This document shows, piece after piece, positions 1 through 5,700 of a stretch of 5,700 nucleotides of DNA. Made by a program: the position numbers and the translations under genes. How positions within the stretch are numbered: position 1 is the first letter of the stretch; the number at the start of each line of letters is the position of its first letter. The notes under the pieces were generated by a model. That model was not told where the DNA came from. It saw nothing but the letters and a program-made list of their open reading frames with translations, and searched no databases. Origin of the DNA: Caulobacteraceae bacterium (GTDB lineage: Bacteria; Pseudomonadota; Alphaproteobacteria; Caulobacterales; Caulobacteraceae); NCBI GenBank assembly GCA_947456005.1, contig CANGRP010000165.1:1-5700 (forward strand). The letters run 5' to 3'.

Positions 1-411
1 GAAAGGGGAGGCCGTGCTGAAATCGTTCCCGGGGGGCAGGAGCCGGCCGATCTTTCCTTCCATGCCGAACAGGCTGGTGAGGGCTGCGTCGGAGGTGGAT
101 GTCCGGTTCGCCACCGAAGTGTTCGAGGTCCTGGCCGAGTCGTTGATCGCGATCTGGACCGTGACGATGTCGCCGATCCGGTTGGCCCTCTGGTCGATGA
201 AGAAGGCCCGGGCGCCGCTGCGCCAGAGCGAATTGGCCGAGGCGGGGGTGACCTCGGGCTGGGAGGGCATCATGCCCAGGTCGGGCCGTCGTTCCTGCGG
301 CGTCACCGGGTAGGCGGAGGGGCTCAGGCTGGGACCTATGGCCGCCTCCTTGACCGTCGTGCAGGCGACCAGGGGAAGGGCGGCGAGGAGAAGGGCTGCG
401 GCGAGTCTCAT
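1..411 (-). CDS. flgH: FlgH, flagellar L-ring lipoprotein (3' part beyond the left edge)
   Basis: FlgH forms the outer-membrane L ring, the bushing around the flagellar rod. Reading leftwards from the ATG at 411-409, the frame stays open to base 1, giving 137 codons; a full FlgH is usually about 220-250 residues, so the C-terminal part is missing. The N-terminus is a lipoprotein signal: a short hydrophobic stretch (residues 3-16) ends in lipobox LVAC, with Cys17 the predicted lipidated residue. A Pro/Ser-rich linker follows. Residues 61-85 (SLWRSGARAFFIDQRA, then RIGDIVTV) are the FlgH family signature. The gene starts 29 bases after the flgA stop, and I see only a weak purine-rich ribosome site (AGAGACAG) before it. 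Last gene of the flgF-flgG-flgA-flgH operon as far as visible. Identity is secure from the signature and from the context; the 3' end cannot be judged. Confidence 0.95.
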   Translation of the reverse strand, partial: MRLAAALLLAALPLVACTTVKEAAIGPSLSPSAYPVTPQERRPDLGMMPSQPEVTPASANSLWRSGARAFFIDQRANRIGDIVTVQIAINDSARTSNTSVANRTSTSDAALTSLFGMEGKIGRLLPPGNDFSTASPF

Positions 412-440
412 GGGATGGGATCTGTCTCTGGAAATGAGGG

Positions 441-1187
441 TCAGCGGCGAGCGACGCGGGTGGCGAGGGAAGGCGCGCCGAGGGGGGCGTCAGGCCCGGT
501 GGCGGCCTGGCCCGGCCCGGTCACCACGGCCTGGATCGTTTTCCGGGAGGAAAGGTTCTGCAGCGAGATCACCTCGCCGACGGCGCCCGCGCCAAGAGCC
601 TTGACCTGAAGGGCGAGTGAGACCCCCGCGTTCTGGTAGGTCACGGTGACCAGGTCGCCGGCCTGAATCACAACAGGGGCGCCGACATCCCGGGCCGAAA
701 CCAGCGCACCCTCCCGGAGGGGGCGGCGGGCGATCATGCCGATGGCGGCGTCGGCATCCCTGAGGGCGTCCGCCGGCGTAGCGACGACACGGGTCCAGAC
801 CAGATCCTCCGGGCGGATCGCCTCGCCGGCCGAGAGGCTCCGGGAATAGGCCAGGGCCTGAACCTCGCCCTTGCGGGCCGCGGCCGTTGCCGCCGGACCG
901 TCTCCGGCCCGGACGATGATCCGACGGAGGCGATCGGGGTTGCTCCAGTCCAGCCCGTTGCGGCGGGCCAGGACCTGGACGGCCGTTGCGTCGAGGACCA
1001 GGTTCGCACCCGGCCGGGCGGCGACGCGGACGCCCGAGGCGCCGCCGGCCCCCTCGAAGAGATCCCCAAGGGTCACGACGCCGTCGGCATCGGTGGGCTC
1101 GGTCCTGAGGGAGACCGGCGCGGCGGCAGAGGTCGCGACCGGAAGCGCAAGGCTCATCGCAAGGGTCAGGGCGATCAGGATGCGCAT
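441..1187 (-). CDS. flgA: FlgA, periplasmic chaperone for P-ring assembly
   Basis: FlgA is a periplasmic chaperone that helps FlgI subunits form the P ring around the rod. The 248-residue product has a Sec signal peptide (Arg2, hydrophobic core residues 3-18, likely cleavage in the Ala-rich TSAAA stretch at 19-23). A diverse N-terminal domain follows (about 25-105). Residues about 109-170 look like an SAF domain (YSRSLSAGEAIRPEDLVWTR, then IARRPLREGALV). The C-terminal FlgA domain (about 170-232) holds QAGDLVTVTYQNAGVSLALQ and GEVISLQNLSSRKTIQAVV, typical of the family. The ATG lies 4 bases after the flgG stop, and a GAAGAG ribosome site sits inside the flgG end, suggesting translational coupling. 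In enterobacteria flgA is divergent from the flgB operon; here it lies directly between flgG and flgH, an arrangement known in alphaproteobacteria. The flgI gene it would serve is not in this window. Confidence 0.95.
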   Translation of the reverse strand: MRILIALTLAMSLALPVATSAAAPVSLRTEPTDADGVVTLGDLFEGAGGASGVRVAARPGANLVLDATAVQVLARRNGLDWSNPDRLRRIIVRAGDGPAATAAARKGEVQALAYSRSLSAGEAIRPEDLVWTRVVATPADALRDADAAIGMIARRPLREGALVSARDVGAPVVIQAGDLVTVTYQNAGVSLALQVKALGAGAVGEVISLQNLSSRKTIQAVVTGPGQAATGPDAPLGAPSLATRVARR

Positions 1188-1191
1188 GAGA

Positions 1192-1980
<789 letters not shown>

Positions 1981-1995
1981 GGGAAGTCAGCCTTT

Positions 1996-2733
1996 CTACT
2001 CGACGCGTCCGAGCCGCTCGACCGAGCGCCGGGACAACTCCTGGGTGTTCTCCATCATGCGGGCCAGGGACTCGTAGGCCCGGGTCACCTCGATCATTTC
2101 GGTGACCTGGAGGATGGGATTGACGTTGGATCCCTCCAGCATGCCCTGACGGATCAGGGATCCCGCTGCGGGCTGGGGCTGGGCGTTGGAGGTGCTTCGA
2201 AACTGGTTGTCGCCGATCTTCTCGAGGGTCGAGAGATCATCGAAGATCACCACGCCAAGTCTGCCGACCTGTTCGACGCCCTGGCTGATCGTCCCGTCGC
2301 GGGCGATCTCCACAGGGCCCCTCGTGGGATCGATGATGACCTCGGCGCCTCCGGCGCTGAGTACGGGTTGGCCGCTCTGGGTGACAATCCGGCCGGCATC
2401 GTCCAGCCGGAAGTGGCCATCCCGGGTAAAGCGATCTCCACCCGGTGTCTGGATCTGGAAGAAGCCGGGGCCGTCGATCGCAAGATCGAAGGTGGCGTTC
2501 GTTGCCTGCAGGGCGCCTTGTGAGAAGTCCCTGGCGAGTCCGCTGTCGATCACGAACTTGATCGGGTTGGGGCCATCCGAAGTGCGAGCTGGCGACTTCG
2601 GCTCCGTCTGCACCAGGGGCTGCTCGGCCTTGAAGCCCGTGGTGTCGGCATTGGCGATATTGTTGGCGACGATGTCCAGTTGCCGCCGAAGCGTCATCTG
2701 GCGCGAAAGTCCCACATAGAGAGCGTTATCCAT
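1996..2733 (-). CDS. flgF: FlgF, flagellar proximal rod protein
   Basis: FlgF is a minor component of the proximal rod, exported by the flagellar type III apparatus. The 245-residue product (E. coli FlgF is about 251) begins with the axial-protein motif (VANNIANADTTGFKAE at residues 22-37). The middle contains the FlgF/FlgG-type core (DLAIDGPGFFQIQTPGGDRF, then TRDGHFRLDDAGRIVT). The C-terminus is the matching helix (GSNVNPILQVTEMIEVTRAY). It lacks the FlgG-specific YQT...SSDQ segment, which separates it from the paralogous flgG just downstream. First gene of the leftward operon. The leader before the ATG is 5'-AGGCGTCAGAGTCG, so the ribosome site is poor. A sigma-54 promoter sits about 50-65 bases upstream of the start codon, which implies late, assembly-dependent expression as for rod and outer-ring genes in Caulobacter (inference). 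Confidence 0.97.
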   Translation of the reverse strand: MDNALYVGLSRQMTLRRQLDIVANNIANADTTGFKAEQPLVQTEPKSPARTSDGPNPIKFVIDSGLARDFSQGALQATNATFDLAIDGPGFFQIQTPGGDRFTRDGHFRLDDAGRIVTQSGQPVLSAGGAEVIIDPTRGPVEIARDGTISQGVEQVGRLGVVIFDDLSTLEKIGDNQFRSTSNAQPQPAAGSLIRQGMLEGSNVNPILQVTEMIEVTRAYESLARMMENTQELSRRSVERLGRVE

Positions 2734-2780
2734 CGACTCTGACGCCTGGTGTTAAGGACCCGAAGGTTCCCCATTCACCA

Positions 2781-2797
2781 TGCAAGGGTTGGGCCAA
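2781..2797 (-). promoter_or_regulatory. Sigma-54 (RpoN) promoter for the flgF operon
   Basis: On the minus strand this reads TTGGCCCAACCCTTGCA. It fits the sigma-54 consensus TGGCAC-N5-TTGCA with the invariant GG (2795-2794) and GC (2783-2782) separated by exactly 10 bases. A transcript would start near 2770, giving a leader of about 37 bases before the flgF ATG. Sigma-54 promoters need an enhancer-bound ATPase; the inverted repeat at 2834-2856 is placed where one could bind. Motif, spacing and orientation are seen directly; activity is inferred. Confidence 0.85.
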
Positions 2798-2829
2798 CAA
2801 AAAAAGCGAATAAAAACAACAAATAAAAT
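2796..2829. other. A-rich tract between the putative enhancer and the sigma-54 promoter
   Basis: Only 6 of these 34 bases are G or C, in a strongly GC-rich window, and they are mostly A runs on the plus strand. The tract lies between the -24 element of the flgF promoter and the inverted repeat. That is where sigma-54 promoters often carry an IHF site or intrinsic bend that loops the enhancer onto the polymerase. I could not find a clean IHF consensus, so a bending role is inference from composition and position. Confidence 0.5.
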
Positions 2830-2835
2830 GGTTAA
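2828..2835 (-). promoter_or_regulatory. CtrA-like half site TTAACCAT
   Basis: The minus strand reads TTAACCAT, which as I recall matches the 8-base CtrA motif described in alphaproteobacteria. The full Caulobacter-type TTAA-N7-TTAA spacing is not present here, so this would be a half site. It overlaps the left arm of the adjacent inverted repeat by two bases, so binding at the two sites could be mutually exclusive. Sequence match is direct; binding by CtrA is inferred. Confidence 0.4.
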
Positions 2836-2856
2836 TTCCGGCCGGTATGCGGAATT
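2834..2856. promoter_or_regulatory. Inverted repeat, candidate enhancer (FlbD/ftr-like) site
   Basis: AATTCCG (2834-2840) and CGGAATT (2850-2856) form a perfect 7-bp inverted repeat around a 9-base spacer. The minus-strand sequence just before the right arm, CCCGGCAAATTCCGC, resembles the CGGCAA-containing ftr elements bound by the NtrC-type activator FlbD in Caulobacter, as far as I recall them. The repeat lies about 64-86 bases upstream of the predicted flgF transcription start, a normal enhancer distance. The dyad is seen directly; the regulator is inferred. Confidence 0.55.
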
Positions 2857-2891
2857 TGCCGGGTCTTTTCTCCCTCCCCCGGCGGGGTGGA

Positions 2892-2907
2892 AAAACGGAT
2901 CGTTAAC
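2892..2907 (+). promoter_or_regulatory. Degenerate CtrA box, probable fliL promoter region
   Basis: AAAA-N7-TTAAC (2892-2895 and 2903-2907) matches the CtrA consensus TTAA-N7-TTAAC with one perfect half and two mismatches in the other. The TTAAC half is part of a GTTAAC palindrome. It lies 46-61 bases before the fliL start, where a CtrA box overlapping a -35 region would be expected. I see no convincing -10 element and no sigma-54 motif facing fliL. The fliL operon is a CtrA-dependent early operon in Caulobacter; applying that here is inference. Confidence 0.4.
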
Positions 2908-2939
2908 TAAACCCGGGGATAGTGAAGGCAAGAAGCTCC

Positions 2940-2944
2940 AGGAG
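2940..2944 (+). promoter_or_regulatory. Ribosome binding site that fixes the fliL GTG start
   Basis: AGGAG lies 8 bases before the GTG at 2953. The fliL frame is closed by a TGA at 2923-2925, has no other start codon between that stop and 2953, and has no in-frame ATG until residue 107, inside the conserved domain. The GTG is therefore the only reasonable start. Confidence 0.85.
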
Positions 2945-2952
2945 TCGCGGCC

Positions 2953-3549
2953 GTGGCCAAGCCCCCCAAGAATTCCGATGAGGAAGAGGTCGACCTCGAA
3001 GGCGCCGAGGGCGCCGAGGAAGGTGGCCGCAAGAAGCCTCCGCTTCGCCTGATCATCATTGCGGCCGCAGCCGCCGTCGTTGTTCTCGGCGGCGGCGGGG
3101 CCGGCGCTTTCTTCCTTTTCTTCAACAAGCCCCCCGAGGCGGCGGACGCCAAGTCTGAGAAGAAGGGAGGGGCGGCGGAAAAGAAGAAGGAAGGCGGCGG
3201 AGGGGCGGGGGATCCGGAGGTGGTCATCGCAGAGGGCCCTGACGGGGTCGTCTTCTGCACCCTGCCCAACATGGTGGCCAACATGCAGGCCGGCGATGGG
3301 CGTCCCGTCTACCTCAAGCTCAAGCTGACCCTTGAGGCCCCGGACCAGGCGACGGCGGAAATGATCGCGCCCGCCATGCCCAGAATCCAGGATATGTTCC
3401 AGAGCTTCCTGCGGGAGCTGCGCCCGGAAGATCTTCAGGGGTCCCAGGGAACCTTCCAGCTTCGCATGGAGATCCTGCGTCGGGTGAACCTGGTGATCGC
3501 GCCTGCCCGCATCAATTCCGTGCTTATTGAGGAGATGCTCATCAGCTAG
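2953..3549 (+). CDS. fliL: FliL, flagellar motor-associated inner-membrane protein
   Basis: FliL is a single-pass inner-membrane protein that surrounds or supports the stator units at the basal body. The 198-residue product starts with GTG. It has an acidic cytoplasmic tail (1-25), a basic anchor RKKPPLR (26-32), one membrane helix rich in Ala, Val and Gly (about 33-57) and a Lys/Gly/Ala-rich low-complexity linker (about 58-88). The periplasmic FliL domain (about 89-198) contains GRPVYLKLKLTLEAPDQATA and PRIQDMFQSFLRELRPEDL and ends in VLIEEMLIS, typical of alphaproteobacterial FliL. One cysteine (residue 102) sits at the start of this domain. First gene of the rightward operon, 27 bases before fliM. 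In Caulobacter FliL is required for motility; the same role here is inferred from homology. Confidence 0.95.
   Translation: MAKPPKNSDEEEVDLEGAEGAEEGGRKKPPLRLIIIAAAAAVVVLGGGGAGAFFLFFNKPPEAADAKSEKKGGAAEKKKEGGGGAGDPEVVIAEGPDGVVFCTLPNMVANMQAGDGRPVYLKLKLTLEAPDQATAEMIAPAMPRIQDMFQSFLRELRPEDLQGSQGTFQLRMEILRRVNLVIAPARINSVLIEEMLIS
3001..3018 (+). repeat. Short tandem repeat in the fliL N-terminal tail
   Basis: Two perfect adjacent copies of GGCGCCGAG encode a repeated Gly-Ala-Glu in the acidic cytoplasmic tail of FliL. The unit is 9 bases, so gain or loss of a copy would keep the frame. It lies in a low-complexity, poorly conserved part of the protein and probably has no separate role. Confidence 0.6.
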
Positions 3550-3576
3550 GCCCCCGGGCCGGCTGGAGTTTAAGTC

Positions 3577-4644
3577 ATGGCGAACACGGACGACATTTCT
3601 CCGAGCGACGAAGACGGCTGGGGTCGGAGCGATTCCGCTGAGGCTGTCGCGGGCGCTGAGCGCATCCTGAACCAGGATGAGATCGACAGCCTCCTTGGCT
3701 TCGACATCTCAGGTGATGATTCAGCCGAGCAGAACGGTATCCGCGCCATCATCAACTCGGCGCTCGTGTCCTACGAGCGCTTGCCGATGCTGGAAATCGT
3801 CTTCGACCGCCTGGTGCGGTACATGACGACCTCGCTTCGGAACTTCACCTCGGACAACGTCGAGGTCAGCCTCGACAGCATTTCCTCTATCCGGTTCGGC
3901 GACTACCTGAACTCCATCCCGCTCCCGGCCATCCTGACGGTCTTCAAGGCCGAGCAGCTTGAGAACTATGGGCTGCTGACGGTGGACTCCAACCTGATCT
4001 ACTCGATCGTCGACGTGCTGCTCGGCGGACGCCGCGGGACCGCCGCCATGCGGATCGAAGGGCGGCCCTATACGACCATCGAGCGCGTCCTGGTCCAGCG
4101 GATGGTCGAGGTCGTCCTTGCCGACGCCAAGCTCGCCTTTGAGCCCCTGACCCCGGTGACCTTCACCCTGGATCGCCTGGAGACCAATCCGCGTTTCGCC
4201 GCCATTGCGAGGCCGGCGAATGCGGCGATCCTGGTCAAGCTCCGGATCGACATGGAGGACCGTGGCGGCCGGATCGAGCTGCTGCTGCCCTATGCTACGC
4301 TTGAGCCCATCCGGAAGATGCTGCTCCAGCAGTTCATGGGCGAGAAGTTCGGCCGGGACAATATCTGGGAAGGCCACCTCGCCACTGAGCTCTGGACGAC
4401 CCAGATGGACATCAGGGCCGTCCTCGACGAGCAGCAACTCCCGCTCCAGACCGTCCTCAACTTCAAGGTGGGCGACACGCTCATGCTCAATGCGACGCCA
4501 GACAAGCCGGTCGAACTGAGGGCGGGGGCGGTCCATCTGACCACGGCCCGCATGGGGCGCCGAAACCACCAGATCGCTGTGCGGGTCGAGGCCCCGCTGA
4601 CCCGGACCGCCCGTCGGGCCGTGCAGGAGATGTCCAGCTCATGA
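3577..4644 (+). CDS. fliM: FliM, flagellar motor switch protein of the C ring
   Basis: FliM links FliG and FliN in the cytoplasmic C ring and receives phosphorylated CheY to reverse or stop rotation. The product has 355 residues, slightly longer than E. coli FliM (334). After an acidic leader, residues 31-40 (LNQDEIDSLL) form the conserved N-terminal CheY-binding peptide. The CheC-like middle domain spans about 55-245. It includes FGDYLNSIPLPAILTVF, then DVLLGG followed by RRGT around residues 150-155, the FliG-contacting loop region, where E. coli has GGDGR. The C-terminal SpoA/FliN-like domain spans about 272-342 (DIRAVLDEQQLPLQTVLNFK, GDTLMLNATPDKPVEL). GGAG lies 8 bases before the ATG. 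The stop overlaps the next start as ATGA. No fliN follows; in Caulobacter fliN is in a separate operon. Confidence 0.97.
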   Translation: MANTDDISPSDEDGWGRSDSAEAVAGAERILNQDEIDSLLGFDISGDDSAEQNGIRAIINSALVSYERLPMLEIVFDRLVRYMTTSLRNFTSDNVEVSLDSISSIRFGDYLNSIPLPAILTVFKAEQLENYGLLTVDSNLIYSIVDVLLGGRRGTAAMRIEGRPYTTIERVLVQRMVEVVLADAKLAFEPLTPVTFTLDRLETNPRFAAIARPANAAILVKLRIDMEDRGGRIELLLPYATLEPIRKMLLQQFMGEKFGRDNIWEGHLATELWTTQMDIRAVLDEQQLPLQTVLNFKVGDTLMLNATPDKPVELRAGAVHLTTARMGRRNHQIAVRVEAPLTRTARRAVQEMSSS

Positions 4645-5165
4645 TTTCCATCATCCTCAACCTCCTGCTTGCAGGGCTCCTCTGCGGCGCCATCTGGATG
4701 GGCTGGCGCCTGAACGAGCGACTGAAGGTCCTCCGGCAAGGGCAGATGGGCTTCGCCAAGGCCGTAGCCGATCTCGACGCCGCCGCCGCTCGGGCCGAGC
4801 GTGGGCTCGCCGATCTCAAGGCGGCCAGCGATGAGATGGCCGAGGTGCTCGTCAGCCGAATCGAGCGGGCCCGCGTCCTGGCCTCCAAGCTGGACCAGCA
4901 GTTCGAGGCGGGCGCGCGCGCCGGTCTGGCTGTGGATTCCCGTGATCAGCAGGCCTCGGAAGCCGATATCGAGCGTCTCAGCCGGAACCTGGGCTCCCTT
5001 CTGGCGCAAAGCCGCGAGGCGCGCTTGCGGGGCCGTGAGGCGCCGATCCCGGCTGCGCGTCGACCCTCGGTGGGTGTCCGTCGCCGCCCGGAGTTCGAGG
5101 ATGAGCTCTTCCTTGGCGACGGGGCGGATCCTATCTCCCGGTCCGCCTTCACCGGAGGCCGTTGA
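4641..5165 (+). CDS. DUF6468-type protein, membrane-anchored coiled coil linked to flagellar genes
   Basis: Function not established. I assign DUF6468 from its position after fliM and its architecture, without a search. The 174-residue product starts with a hydrophobic helix (residues 2-22, ending CGAIWMGW). A basic segment follows (R23, R27, K29, R32), so by the positive-inside rule the N-terminus faces the periplasm and the rest is cytoplasmic. Residues about 35-105 are Ala/Leu/Glu-rich with heptad character (AKAVADLDAAAARAERGLAD), probably a coiled coil. The C-terminus (about 110-174) is Arg/Pro-rich and probably disordered. The ATG overlaps the fliM stop by 4 bases, with AGGAG 11 bases upstream. 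The TGA stop shares its last A with the next ATG. Such tight coupling suggests an accessory role at the motor or switch (inference). No signs of decay. Confidence 0.85.
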   Translation: MISIILNLLLAGLLCGAIWMGWRLNERLKVLRQGQMGFAKAVADLDAAAARAERGLADLKAASDEMAEVLVSRIERARVLASKLDQQFEAGARAGLAVDSRDQQASEADIERLSRNLGSLLAQSREARLRGREAPIPAARRPSVGVRRRPEFEDELFLGDGADPISRSAFTGGR

Positions 5166-5700
5166 TGAGCCGCTTACCCCGTATTCTGCCCCTCCTGGGG
5201 ATCGCTGCAGGCGGCGTTCTGGCCCTGAACGCCCTTTCTGGGATCAACGGCGCGCCGGACCTGTTTTCCGGCGCGAGGGCCTTCGCCCAGGGCGTGACGT
5301 CTCAGGCGGGCGGCCAGCCGGCAGGCTCGGCCCCGGCCGCCGCCGCCGACCCGAAGGCCGGGCCCGGCAAGCCGGCGGAGGGCGCTTCAGCACCAGCGGC
5401 TCCCGCCAAGCCGCTGGTCTGCGCCCCCACGGCAGCTGAGCTCGCCAAAGAGGCGGGTCTGTCTCCGGCGGAGCTTCAGATTCTCCAGAGCCTGGGCGCG
5501 CGACGCGGTCAGCTCGACCAGCGGGAGGCGGACTTCAGCACCCAACTGGCCCTCCTGGCGGCGGCCGAGGCCAAGCTTGACGCCAAGGTGAAGACGCTGA
5601 ACGGGATCAAGTCGGATATCCAGGGGCTGCTGAAGGCCGGTGACGAGCAGGAAGCCGCCGAAGTGGCGCGAATGGTCAAGGTCTTTGAGTCCATGAAGCC
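5165..5700 (+). CDS. MotE-like flagellar protein (3' part beyond the right edge)
   Basis: The frame runs from the ATG at 5165 to the window edge, 178 codons plus two bases. MotE proteins are best known from rhizobia, where MotE is a periplasmic chaperone for the motility protein MotC. Residues 7-25 form a hydrophobic N-terminal segment after Arg3 and Arg6 (signal peptide or anchor, possibly cleaved near AFAQG at 39-43). Residues 45-83 are a Pro/Ala/Gly-rich linker. A lone Cys86 precedes an alpha-helical, coiled-coil-like region (about 90-160: LSPAELQILQSLGARRGQLD, QREADFSTQLALLAAAEAKL). The last visible residues, EVARMVKVFESMK, start the MgtE-N/FliG-like MKP motif typical of MotE. GGAGG lies 6 bases before the start, and the start overlaps the previous stop by one base. 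Family fit is good; function in this organism is inferred. Confidence 0.8.
   Translation, partial: MSRLPRILPLLGIAAGGVLALNALSGINGAPDLFSGARAFAQGVTSQAGGQPAGSAPAAAADPKAGPGKPAEGASAPAAPAKPLVCAPTAAELAKEAGLSPAELQILQSLGARRGQLDQREADFSTQLALLAAAEAKLDAKVKTLNGIKSDIQGLLKAGDEQEAAEVARMVKVFESMK

Noticed and set aside
2844..2859. Possible plus-strand sigma-54 promoter for fliL (GG...TTTGC)
   Set aside because: The GG and GC are 12 bases apart instead of the required 10, so it is not a valid -24/-12 pair.
2873..2890. C-rich then G-rich stretch (CCCCCGGCGGGG) that could fold into a hairpin terminator
   Set aside because: The stem is only about 4 bp with a 3-base loop. It is followed by A on the plus strand and by no U run on the minus strand, and it lies upstream of fliL, where no transcript needs to end.
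3721..4569. Long minus-strand open frame opposite fliM
   Set aside because: It mirrors the codon pattern of fliM, has no ribosome site or recognisable domain, and fliM is certain. The same applies to the minus-strand frame at 4290-5009, which spans the fliM end and the next gene.

Overview
This window is a piece of the flagellar gene cluster of a GC-rich alphaproteobacterium. The gene order, the protein sequences and the regulatory motifs point to Caulobacterales (Caulobacter, Phenylobacterium or a relative). That placement is inferred from recalled family features and synteny, not from a search. I see no mobile element, CRISPR array, RNA gene or defence system, and nothing I would call an undescribed system. 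The least characterised parts are two small genes downstream of fliM and the regulatory region between two divergent operons.

Layout. Positions 1-2733 hold a leftward operon. In transcription order it is flgF (proximal rod), flgG (distal rod), flgA (P-ring chaperone) and flgH (L-ring lipoprotein, cut by the left edge). Gaps are 15, 4 and 29 bases. Positions 2734-2952 are a 219-base divergent control region, clearly more AT-rich than its surroundings. Positions 2953-5700 hold a rightward operon: fliL (motor-associated inner-membrane protein), fliM (C-ring switch protein), a DUF6468-type membrane/coiled-coil protein, and a MotE-like protein cut by the right edge. fliM and the DUF6468 gene overlap by 4 bases, and the DUF6468 gene and the motE-like gene by 1 base, so the last three genes are probably translationally coupled.

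Function. The left operon encodes parts of the rod and outer rings, which are built after the inner-membrane basal body. The right operon encodes parts of the inner-membrane motor and switch, which are built early. The control region fits this order. flgF has a near-consensus sigma-54 promoter (2781-2797, minus strand). Upstream of it lie an A-rich tract (2796-2829) and a perfect 7-bp inverted repeat (2834-2856) at the distance expected of an enhancer. The fliL side has no sigma-54 motif but carries CtrA-like TTAA elements. This matches the Caulobacter hierarchy, in which CtrA drives early flagellar genes and sigma-54 with FlbD drives later ones. All regulator assignments here are inferred from motifs.
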